Shown here in pieces: positions 28,996 through 36,372 of a DNA stretch of 64,000 nucleotides. The stretch's first letter is position 1, and each line of letters opens with the position of its first letter. The stretch is taken from positions 28,981-92,980 of the forward strand of contig NZ_JABANE010000026.1 in NCBI RefSeq assembly GCF_012844305.1, written 5' to 3'. The notes under the pieces were generated by a model, which ran no database searches, had not been told where the DNA came from, and worked only from the letters and a program-made list of their open reading frames with translations. Made by a program: the position numbers and the translations under genes. The DNA is from Flammeovirga aprica JL-4. Lineage in GTDB: Bacteria > Bacteroidota > Bacteroidia > Cytophagales > Flammeovirgaceae.

Positions 28996-30240
28996 ATGCA
29001 TATTTGGGAAAAGAAAACTAAAGAAGAAATCAGGCAACGAATTTTTGACGCCTTACATGAAAACAGAGATTATTTTGGCAATAATTCATTAGGTGTACCA
29101 GGCTCTCACCTTGATAGTAAAGTATTTCCGGAAGATGCCCCTTTTCTAAAAGAAGCTCCATTCATCACATCGCTTTTACATAACCCCAATCACATTGGCT
29201 GTCATACACAAGGAGAAAGTGAAAGCTTCTTCAAAGGCACTCAAGATATTGAAAGAGAATTGATTGAAATCTGTGGGGTTGACATTTTAAAAGGAGAGCC
29301 AAATTCAATTGACGGCTATGTAGCGGCGGGTGGAACTGAAGCCAATATGCAGGCCATATGGATTTACAGAAACTACTTCAAAGAGGAATTTAATGCTACT
29401 CTTGACGAGATTGCAATCATAGCTTCTCAAGACAGTCATTATTCTATGGCCAAGGCTTCCAATATTTTGTCACTCACATATTATCAAGTGGCAGTTTCTG
29501 AAAATGAAAGAGTATTACTGCAAACATCTTTAGAAGAAAAAATTGAACAAGCATTAGCTGAAGGTAAGAAGTATTTTATCGTTATCGCCAATATGATGAC
29601 CACCATGTTTGGCTCTGTAGACGATGTGAATATCTATACCGATACTTTAAAAGCGAAACAGCTTCCCTTCAAACTTCATGTGGATGGAGCTTATGGCGGT
29701 TTCTTCTTCCCGTTCTCTCATAAAAAACATAACCTTGATTTCAGAAATAAAGACATTTCATCTGTTACTTTAGATGCACATAAAATGCTTCAAGCACCTT
29801 ATGGTACTGGTTTATTTCTAGTAAGAAAAGGCTGGATGAAATACGGTAATACAAAAGCTGATTATGTGCAAGGTGATGATTTCACAATGATTGGCAGTAG
29901 ATCAGGTGCAAACGCCATTGCCATTTGGATGATTCTTTTGACGTATGGTCCTTACGGTATGCGTGAGAAAATCTATATTCTAAGTAAAAGAGGTGATTGG
30001 TTTACCCATAAATTAGATGAAATTGGTATTCAATATTTCCGAAGTAAAGATTCCAATATTATCACTATGAAAGCGAAAGGAATCTCTCCTGAAGTAGCTT
30101 CAAAATATGGGTTAGTACCTGATGTTCACCATAACCCATCTTGGTATAAAGTAGTGATTATGGAACATGTAACGATTGAGAAATTAGCTCCTTTGGTGGA
30201 AGATTTAAAAAAAATAAGCATAAAAAAAACTACAGTCTAG
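28996..30240 (+). CDS. PLP-dependent group II-type decarboxylase/aminotransferase-fold protein
   Basis: 414 residues from the ATG at 28996. Glutamate/tyrosine decarboxylase-like. It has the phosphate-cup motif AAGGTEANMQAIW, the Asp of HVDGAYGG that holds the pyridine ring, and the Schiff-base Lys in SVTLDAHKMLQAPYGTG. The substrate cannot be assigned; amino acids such as Glu, Asp, Tyr or 2,4-diaminobutyrate are used in this superfamily. It has its own promoter and is not part of the GH94 operon. It converges on the MogA/MoaB gene across a shared terminator. Confidence 0.85.
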   Translation: MHIWEKKTKEEIRQRIFDALHENRDYFGNNSLGVPGSHLDSKVFPEDAPFLKEAPFITSLLHNPNHIGCHTQGESESFFKGTQDIERELIEICGVDILKGEPNSIDGYVAAGGTEANMQAIWIYRNYFKEEFNATLDEIAIIASQDSHYSMAKASNILSLTYYQVAVSENERVLLQTSLEEKIEQALAEGKKYFIVIANMMTTMFGSVDDVNIYTDTLKAKQLPFKLHVDGAYGGFFFPFSHKKHNLDFRNKDISSVTLDAHKMLQAPYGTGLFLVRKGWMKYGNTKADYVQGDDFTMIGSRSGANAIAIWMILLTYGPYGMREKIYILSKRGDWFTHKLDEIGIQYFRSKDSNIITMKAKGISPEVASKYGLVPDVHHNPSWYKVVIMEHVTIEKLAPLVEDLKKISIKKTTV

Positions 30241-30280
30241 CGCAAGTGTTAAGCCGATAAGTGTCGCTTGTGCTTGCTAT

Positions 30281-30343
30281 TGAAAAAAGTCTGAAGAATT
30301 ATAGCTACTCAAAATAGTACTATAATTCTTCAGACTTTTTTCA
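30281..30343. terminator. Strong bidirectional terminator
   Basis: Perfect 24-bp stem (30281-30304 against 30320-30343) with a 15-base loop. A-run on one side and T-run on the other let it act in both directions. It lies between the convergent decarboxylase and MogA/MoaB genes. Confidence 0.9.
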
Positions 30344-30405
30344 GATATAGATCCAAGTCACGCTTTCAGCTTAAGACTTGAACCAGTTTCATATTTTATG
30401 AATCA

Positions 30406-30945
30406 CTATTTCTGCTTCGGACGAAAAACCTTCATTTCCTCCTCATTCGTTTGGATATAAGCTCCACCAATCAAATCAATACAATATGGAATAGCAGGGA
30501 AAACCACCTCTAAACACTCTTTGATTGATTTTGGTTTTCCTGGAAGATTTATAATTAAAGTGCTACCACGAGTACCTGCTGTCTGACGAGATAAGATAGC
30601 TGTAGGAACATATTTCAAGCTCATTTGTCTCATTAATTCCCCAAAACCAGGTAACATCTTCTCGCATACCGCTTCAGTAGCCTCAGGTGTAACATCTCTA
30701 ACTGCTGGTCCAGTACCGCCTGTTGTTACAATTAAATCGCAACCTTTATTATCGGCCATATTGATCATTTCTTTTTCTAATAGATCTTGCTCATCTGGAA
30801 CAACAGCATATTCTTCTTCCCATGAAGTAGAAAGCCATAAATTCATCAATCTCCTCACCTCTTTCCCTGGCAAATCCTCATATTCTCCTCTACTCGCTCT
30901 ATCAGAGACATTGATAATACCGATTCTTATTTCTTTTTCGCTCAT
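30406..30945 (-). CDS. MogA/MoaB-family molybdopterin adenylyltransferase-like protein
   Basis: 179 residues. The start RIGIINVSDRASRGEYEDLPG and the central motif LIVTTGGTGPAVRDVTPEAT are diagnostic, and NLPGKPKSIKECL is the C-terminal family motif. MogA adenylates molybdopterin before molybdate insertion; MoaB is a close relative. The sequence is closer in length and motifs to MogA, but I did not separate the two. No other molybdenum cofactor gene is nearby. Confidence 0.88.
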   Translation of the reverse strand: MSEKEIRIGIINVSDRASRGEYEDLPGKEVRRLMNLWLSTSWEEEYAVVPDEQDLLEKEMINMADNKGCDLIVTTGGTGPAVRDVTPEATEAVCEKMLPGFGELMRQMSLKYVPTAILSRQTAGTRGSTLIINLPGKPKSIKECLEVVFPAIPYCIDLIGGAYIQTNEEEMKVFRPKQK

Positions 30946-30967
30946 TTGCTTTTTGTTTAAAGTTGGT

Positions 30968-30975
30968 CAAAAATA
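30968..30975 (-). promoter_or_regulatory. -7 promoter element for the MogA/MoaB gene
   Basis: Minus-strand TATTTTTG fits TAnnTTTG and lies 22 bases upstream of the start codon. No good -33 box at standard spacing. Confidence 0.45.
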
Positions 30976-31083
30976 GAAAAGAATAGAGCAATCTCACATA
31001 CCTAGACATAGGATTTCTTTCATGAATATTGATAGCAGTGCAAAATAGTTCACTTCACTATAATTTGGATTTCATCAACAACA

Positions 31084-31974
31084 TCATTCTATGTTTTTTA
31101 ATTTGAAAAATAAATTATTGTAAAATGTATATTTCAACATCAATTCTTTAATGTGATCATCAGATTGATTTTCTAACATTGGTAATTTCTCATTCGGATA
31201 TAAAGGGTTGTTCTTTTCTATATCATAACCTAATTCGAGTAATTTTCTTTGCTTCAGCATATTTCTGTAAGCCTTTTTAAAACTCAAAGGCTCAAGCATT
31301 GCACGACCTGTGATATTATCGGTCAACATCACTGTGGTATCAGATTGTATCTCCTCAATTAAAAAAGAATGTTTATTTTCTTGATTATTTAAGGACAGGA
31401 TCAAACCTGGCAAACCTGCAAATAAATAAGGCCCATCAGAAACTGGAATTTCTGGAGTGAACCAAGCCTCTACTTTATAAAGACCATATTCAGCTTTAGC
31501 TAGAATACAATTGTAACCTTTGATGACTTTTGACTCGTTTGTAATGACCCATTCTAATTCACCATAATTTTCTGTAAAACTACAATTGGCGATATAACCT
31601 AAATTATAAATATAGGTTGCTTCCTTGGTCTGATAATCTTTCATCACTGAAAAATTATTTGATTTAGGTTCTACAATTTCATTTTGGTCAATTGCTAAAA
31701 TAGCTGTCACATCACTATTTTTATTCAGACTATTCTTTTCAAACTGCCTTTCCAATGACAACCCAAATAAATAGTAATCATAATTCAAAAATTTTGAAAA
31801 ATGATCATTAAAAATCAAAACAAACTTTTCCTGTGCCCTAGTAGTATCATTATGAAAAGGTTGGTAATCATAAACATATGTACACTTATAAGTTGAATAC
31901 CCTTTTGGTGTGATCTGTGCTAATAGCGAAAATGATGGAAGCAGAAGTAGTGCAAATAATGTAAGTAATTTCAT
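31084..31974 (-). CDS. GLPGLI-family secreted protein
   Basis: 296 residues with a signal peptide (LLTLFALLLLPSFSLLA, then Q). The family-defining motif is present as LFAGLPGLILSLNN near residue 187, preceded by the EAWFTPEIPVSDGP segment typical of the family. The function of GLPGLI proteins is not established; they are exported and restricted to Bacteroidota. The gene starts 59 bases downstream of the stop of a double-glycine-leader peptide gene on the same strand, and the two probably share a transcript. Confidence 0.88.
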   Translation of the reverse strand: MKLLTLFALLLLPSFSLLAQITPKGYSTYKCTYVYDYQPFHNDTTRAQEKFVLIFNDHFSKFLNYDYYLFGLSLERQFEKNSLNKNSDVTAILAIDQNEIVEPKSNNFSVMKDYQTKEATYIYNLGYIANCSFTENYGELEWVITNESKVIKGYNCILAKAEYGLYKVEAWFTPEIPVSDGPYLFAGLPGLILSLNNQENKHSFLIEEIQSDTTVMLTDNITGRAMLEPLSFKKAYRNMLKQRKLLELGYDIEKNNPLYPNEKLPMLENQSDDHIKELMLKYTFYNNLFFKLKNIE

Positions 31975-32033
31975 TCATCTAATATTTAAAAAGTGAAAAT
32001 TGGGCCATATAAAAATATGACCCTCAATAATGA

Positions 32034-32186
32034 TTAGCATACCATATTATAACCTGCGTACACTAAGTCCATGTAAGCGTACCACTGACCTCTTGAAATT
32101 CGGCCAGTTTGTAAATAATACCACATCTGAGATGTACATGAACCTCCCTTGAAGTCTTCCATTTGATTTAAAGTTAGCTTTTCCAT
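32034..32186 (-). CDS. Double-glycine-leader secreted peptide (bacteroidetocin-like / RiPP-like precursor)
   Basis: A 50-codon gene, ATG 32186-32184, TAA 32036-32034. The leader is MEKLTLNQMEDFKGG, exactly 15 residues. Counting back from the cleavage site, GG is at -2/-1 and hydrophobic residues are at -4 (Phe), -7 (Met), -12 (Leu) and -15 (Met). This is the spacing recognised by C39 peptidase domains of PCAT exporters. The 35-residue core begins SCTSQ and ends NMVC: Cys at core positions 2 and 35, six Tyr, two Trp, net charge about +1. A disulfide could close almost the whole core into a ring. Bacteroidetocins have similar short GG leaders and two Cys. No exporter, immunity or modification gene is in the window. 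Confidence 0.72.
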   Translation of the reverse strand: MEKLTLNQMEDFKGGSCTSQMWYYLQTGRISRGQWYAYMDLVYAGYNMVC

Positions 32187-32861
32187 TTAAAAAAAGTTTT
32201 ATGAATTTTAATAATGCCTACTCTATTCAAGCTTTTCGGCTAACGCTTTTTATGCATAAATTCCTGTATATAACTTCACTCTATATAGAGTCAGTCTTTG
32301 ATTAATGACGCTATTTTCTTTTGAAGACATGCCTTGATTTTAAGAATTGAGAACAGTAATTCCACCTCTCATTCTTTTATGAATAAGAACTAACAAGAGT
32401 TTTTATCAATGAAAACCATCAAGCGATTATCCATTGGAAATGCTTATACAATTACTCTATGTTCACTTTGATTATGATATAAAATAGGACAGGCATATCC
32501 TATTAATAAAAATGCGGAACAATAGTTTACTTATCATAGTTAGTTCATTTACTGAAATGTTGCTGATATTAAATCATCAACCCCTCACAATAGTTATTAA
32601 TACTTTAAAAAGAGAGCATACAAACTTCAAACAATACATTTTAATACTAGCAATCAAGAAATTAGTTTGATGATGTAACTCTGTCTACAACAAATTTAGA
32701 TAATATATTTTCGGATCTACAACTTTCAAAAATAGAGCATTATCACTTAATAAAAATCCATTTTAAGCCATCTGTCAAGCTTTTCTAAAAAGTAATGCAT
32801 TTAAAATTAAACCTGTATCAAGATACAATCATTTAAATAAATAGAATTTAACTTTTTATAA

Positions 32862-32878
32862 TAAGTACAAAGTCAAAC
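32862..32878. repeat. Isolated TAAGTAC repeat end
   Basis: taagtacaaagtcaaac matches the first 15 bases of the 162-bp MITE-like element. No inverted partner is found within 170 bases, so it is either a decayed copy or chance. Confidence 0.35.
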
Positions 32879-32918
32879 TAACAGATAAAGAAATACTCTC
32901 AACTGCTCGCAATAAAAA

Positions 32919-32951
32919 AAACACCTCGCTGATAATACCAACGAGGTGTTT
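32919..32951 (-). terminator. Terminator downstream of the EF-hand-like gene
   Basis: Perfect 10-bp stem (aaacacctcg / cgaggtgttt) with a 13-base loop and a T-run on the minus strand. It is 240 bases past the stop of the gene at 33192. Confidence 0.7.
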
Positions 32952-33191
32952 CATGAACTTAACTCTCTCAATTCTTTTATCACTTATCAAATAAGTGCAT
33001 TCATCTAACTTCTGAATTATTATACTGCTCAAACATTAATTATGTTTCACTTTAAACATATATTTAATTCAAATAAATCTTAATTAGATAACAAATATGA
33101 GTGATAAGGCAAGAATACCTATTTGTTTATAGTCATTCTTTTTAATATCAAACAATATTAGAAGTATTGAGAGTGAATAGTTCAGTGTAGA

Positions 33192-34028
33192 TTATAAAGA
33201 ACTACCTTGAAGCTGTTTTTGTAGTTCTTCTGACAATTTTGTATCAATTACATTTTGTAATTTTTCAGCCTTGAAATCATATTTTTTGATCACAGTTGGT
33301 TCACTGTATTGATCGAATTTGCCGTCTTTATTATAATCCAACCCAAAAGAAATAATGAGATCTTTTTGGTCTTCCACGAAACTGAATTCTTTAATTGCTG
33401 TATTTTCTATTGCTACTGTTCTTAGTTTTTTCTCTTTCAAAGAATAAATCATTAAAGAGCTTAAATCTTTGAAATCAATAACACCATCTTTATTGGTGTC
33501 TTTTGTTGAAGCTGTGAATACCAATAAAATATCATCTTCAAAATACTCTGTATTAATGTGGTCAAATTGCATTCTTCCTTCATAAAGCTTTTTGGTTTCA
33601 TTTTTCTTATGATCATAAATCAAAAGGTTATTGAAATAACCATTGTATACTTTGGAATATCTAGAGCCTCTTTTTCCACTTCCACTAAAACCAAAACTTT
33701 GCTCTTCAATATAATTATCATCAATATCCTCCGCTTTTTTCAAAGTTTTGTGAGATACAGGAATCATATAAACAAGATTTACTGTATCGACTAATTGAGG
33801 CAAATCATAAGAAATAACCTGCTTTCTCTTGTTTTCTTGTTGTAACTCTTGTACTTCCTCTTCTGCAATAAGTCCAACATTTTCATTTTCCCTTGGGAAA
33901 AGCCACCTTATCTCTTTTACCAGAGCAAGCATAAGTCCCATTAGGCCAAGAAGGACAAATAGAGCAACAAGAGTACCCGTTACTGCCAGAAGTTTCTGAT
34001 TGTAGTTTTTGATTTTTTCGATGTTCAT
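33192..34028 (-). CDS. Membrane-anchored protein with EF-hand-like motifs, unknown function
   Basis: 278 residues. One membrane helix near residues 14-37 (LLAVTGTLVALFVLLGLMGLM). Then a Glu/Gln-rich linker and a beta-rich domain. Two calcium-loop-like motifs are visible: DTNKDGVIDFKDLS near 180 and DYNKDGKFDQYSE near 235. These resemble EF-hand or dockerin loops and suggest Ca2+ binding outside the membrane. I recognise no named family. It lies between a GLPGLI/peptide unit and a sulfatase but has terminators on both sides, so it is probably transcribed alone. Confidence 0.65.
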   Translation of the reverse strand: MNIEKIKNYNQKLLAVTGTLVALFVLLGLMGLMLALVKEIRWLFPRENENVGLIAEEEVQELQQENKRKQVISYDLPQLVDTVNLVYMIPVSHKTLKKAEDIDDNYIEEQSFGFSGSGKRGSRYSKVYNGYFNNLLIYDHKKNETKKLYEGRMQFDHINTEYFEDDILLVFTASTKDTNKDGVIDFKDLSSLMIYSLKEKKLRTVAIENTAIKEFSFVEDQKDLIISFGLDYNKDGKFDQYSEPTVIKKYDFKAEKLQNVIDTKLSEELQKQLQGSSL

Positions 34029-34135
34029 GATTGATTCGATTAAAGATTTGACACTGTTATTATGATCAAGTTAAATATTGAATTACAAAAGTGTGGAAGG
34101 AGTGAATATTAATTAACATTTTTAAATAGAAGATA

Positions 34136-34165
34136 AAAAAAGACCTTAAAAATTAAGGCCTTTTC
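34136..34165 (-). terminator. Terminator downstream of the first sulfatase
   Basis: 10-bp stem with one mismatch (34141-34150 against 34154-34163) and a T-run on the minus strand, 125 bases past the sulfatase stop. Confidence 0.6.
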
Positions 34166-34289
34166 TCTGATTGATATGCTATGTCAAGTAGTCTCACATG
34201 TACGTCTATTACTTAAACCTATTATTTATATAATTGATTGAAGCATAGCTTAAAGTGTGTAAATGTAGTTTGTTAGTTTTGGTACTTAC

Positions 34290-35801
34290 TTATTTGGTAC
34301 TCGCGTTTTGTTTTGATAAGTAGTCTTTATATAATTTCATATATTTTTTATGACCGATTTCTTCTCCTTCCTGCATTCTTTTGTAAGCTTCAGGATGAAA
34401 TTCTTCAACGTATCTTATTGGTGCCAAGCCTGGTACTGGTTTTGGATCAAATACAGAAGAAACTGGTGTCATTCTTTGGTCTTCCGCTAAGGCCTCCTCT
34501 CTCATTTTCTTCAAAACATCTCTGTACTCTGGATTTCCAGCAAGGTTATGCACCTCAAAAGGATCATTCTTGATATTGTATAACTCTTCTGCTGGTTTAG
34601 TTTTAGAGAACCATTTTTGCTGAACATCATTCAATTCTCCTTTCTCATGTAAACCTCTCATCACATGAACTGCTGGGCGGTACCACTCCAAGTATCCTTG
34701 GTGAGCGTCATAAGGAATATCTGTTTTGTCATTTCTGATGTATCTGAATTCCTCATTGGAAATAGAACATGATTGCTCAGGAATTTCATCCCACAAACCT
34801 CTAAATGAGTAAACATTTTTTCGATCGAAGTTCTTATCAATAAACGATTGACCTGTCAAGTAATCTGGTAACTCCACTCCTGCAATATCAAGGATTGTCG
34901 CTGTAATATCAGTACTTGCAATAATCTGACGAGATTCCTCATCGTGCTCATACCCTTCAGGCCACTTGATGATCAATGGAATTCTTGATCCTGCATCGAA
35001 TAAATAACCTTTCCCCTTCACGTTACATCTTCCGTTATCACCAATTACAATGATTACAGTATTATCGTACATTCCTTTCTCTTTCAACTCATCGGTCAAC
35101 ATTTGCATTTCATTATCTGCATATTCTACTTGATCCAAGTATTTCGCCCAATCTAAACGAATAGCAGGGTGATCTGCATACTCAGGTGGCAACTGTACAT
35201 CATCAGGGTTCACTGGATGTGCAGAAGCTTCTCTTACTTCATCCCACCAATCTCCTCTATGTGTAACGTTTAATTGTATCTGAGCAAAGAAAGGTTGATC
35301 TTCTGCTGTAAACTCATCGTATTTGTCAAACAAGCCAAAATTCTTATCCCAATCACCAATTGCTTTATGTTTGAAATTCACATCAATTTTTCGCCCTTTA
35401 CCTCTTACGTTAGTATGACCAAGGATCGTAGTATAACCTTGTTTTTTCAATTGGTAAGTAAAAGGTTTGAAAGGTGCTGATAAAGGTTCTTCTCTATTAC
35501 TTCTATGATGATGTGTATTTGTCAGACGTTGGTGAGCGCCTACCATCATTGCTGATCTGTTCGTAGAACAAATAGATGCTGTTCCGAAACAGTTATAATA
35601 GATCGTCCCTTCTTCTGCCATGGCATTAAATGTTGGTGTTTTCACTGCCGGCATTCCATAACATTCAAAGTCATGGGAGATATCTTCTAACATTACCCAT
35701 ATAATATTGGGCTTTTCAATTTTCTTTTCTTCTACTTTTTGATTGCACGATATAAAGAATAAAAGTATCGAGCTCAAAAAAATTGGATATAGTAATTTCA
35801 T
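34290..35801 (-). CDS. S1-family sulfatase-like lipoprotein with altered formylglycine motif
   Basis: 503 residues. Lipobox ending FISC (Cys19), so membrane-anchored. The alkaline-phosphatase/sulfatase fold starts KPNIIWVMLEDIS. The position of the catalytic Cys is C78-S79-T80-N81-R82, whereas most formylglycine sulfatases have C-x-P-x-R; here the Pro is Thr. The distal metal-binding segment IGDNGR is present. It is probably a carbohydrate sulfatase of the galactan locus, but maturation of Cys78 by a standard FGE or anSME enzyme is uncertain. It is divergent from the GH2 gene at 36373. Confidence 0.85.
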   Translation of the reverse strand: MKLLYPIFLSSILLFFISCNQKVEEKKIEKPNIIWVMLEDISHDFECYGMPAVKTPTFNAMAEEGTIYYNCFGTASICSTNRSAMMVGAHQRLTNTHHHRSNREEPLSAPFKPFTYQLKKQGYTTILGHTNVRGKGRKIDVNFKHKAIGDWDKNFGLFDKYDEFTAEDQPFFAQIQLNVTHRGDWWDEVREASAHPVNPDDVQLPPEYADHPAIRLDWAKYLDQVEYADNEMQMLTDELKEKGMYDNTVIIVIGDNGRCNVKGKGYLFDAGSRIPLIIKWPEGYEHDEESRQIIASTDITATILDIAGVELPDYLTGQSFIDKNFDRKNVYSFRGLWDEIPEQSCSISNEEFRYIRNDKTDIPYDAHQGYLEWYRPAVHVMRGLHEKGELNDVQQKWFSKTKPAEELYNIKNDPFEVHNLAGNPEYRDVLKKMREEALAEDQRMTPVSSVFDPKPVPGLAPIRYVEEFHPEAYKRMQEGEEIGHKKYMKLYKDYLSKQNASTK

Positions 35802-35829
35802 TTCAACTGCTTTAAAATTCGATTTGTTC

Positions 35830-35837
35830 CAAAGCTA
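35830..35837 (-). promoter_or_regulatory. -7 promoter element for the first sulfatase
   Basis: Minus-strand TAGCTTTG fits TAnnTTTG, 28 bases upstream of the ATG at 35801. Confidence 0.45.
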
Positions 35838-36112
35838 AAGGATTCTTGAAGCAGTGATGGGTTCATTCTCGTATTTAACGAAAATACCCTCATAAAATGC
35901 AGTATAATTACTACTTTTTTGAGTAAAGACTCATTATGTGCTCATTTTTCCTCACACAAAAATTCTAACATAAAATGAACTTTGTGAATTAGTGCTATTC
36001 ATAAAAAAAACCTAATAATAGTAAGTTTAAAAGGGGGGTATTTTTTTCTAATCAATCGTACATGATCAGTCAGCTTGCTTTGCTATAAATTGCTTCAAAG
36101 TACTAGAATTTT
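35838..36112. promoter_or_regulatory. Divergent control region with two AAATACCC-type boxes
   Basis: Lies between the divergent sulfatase and GH2 genes. Two C-rich boxes stand out in AT-rich DNA: aaaataccctcat at 35881-35893, and, on the opposite strand, aaggggggtattttttt at 36031-36047. Similar boxes occur upstream of GH86 (42897-42915) and at 4921. They may be regulator sites; no binding protein is shown. Confidence 0.35.
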
Positions 36113-36334
36113 GAATGAAGAGTGAAGAATGTAGAATGAAGAAAAATGGCTCCTGCTGTGGTTCAGCGGAAGTTGTAATGCAACATCCCTACAACGATAT
36201 CCATCATAAAGGATATTCTACCAACAATTGAAAGTAAGTTGTATGGACGTTTTAGTACAACGTCAATTAGACCACCATAAAACCACTTCACGAACCACAG
36301 CAAGAAACATTTTCATCTACATTCTTAATTCTTA
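36113..36334. repeat. GAATGAAG-flanked inverted-repeat element, upstream of GH2
   Basis: Left end is gaatgaagagtgaagaatgt with ctgctgtggttc about 40 bases in. The right end is the inverted version, gaaccacagcaagaaacatt then tacattcttaattctt. About 222 bp, no coding capacity. A related copy lies directly after the same GH2 gene. Confidence 0.65.
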
Positions 36335-36372
36335 AGTTAAAAAAACAGACATTATCATTAAATGAATCAGTG

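Larger units (their letters stand above)
32187..33191. other. 1-kb region upstream of the GG-leader peptide, no supported gene
   Basis: Very AT-rich. Contains a 14-bp perfect palindrome, actctatatagagt, at 32278-32291, about 90 bases upstream of the peptide start, a possible operator. A repeat end, taagtacaaagtcaaac, lies at 32862. A terminator lies at 32919-32951. A 52-codon plus-strand frame (32512-32670) is not convincing. No perfect TAnnTTTG was found for the peptide gene. Confidence 0.35.

Noticed and set aside
32512..32670. 52-codon plus-strand frame near the GG-leader peptide
   Set aside because: No leader motif, signal peptide, promoter or recognised similarity; divergent from the peptide gene. 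Could be chance in AT-rich DNA.
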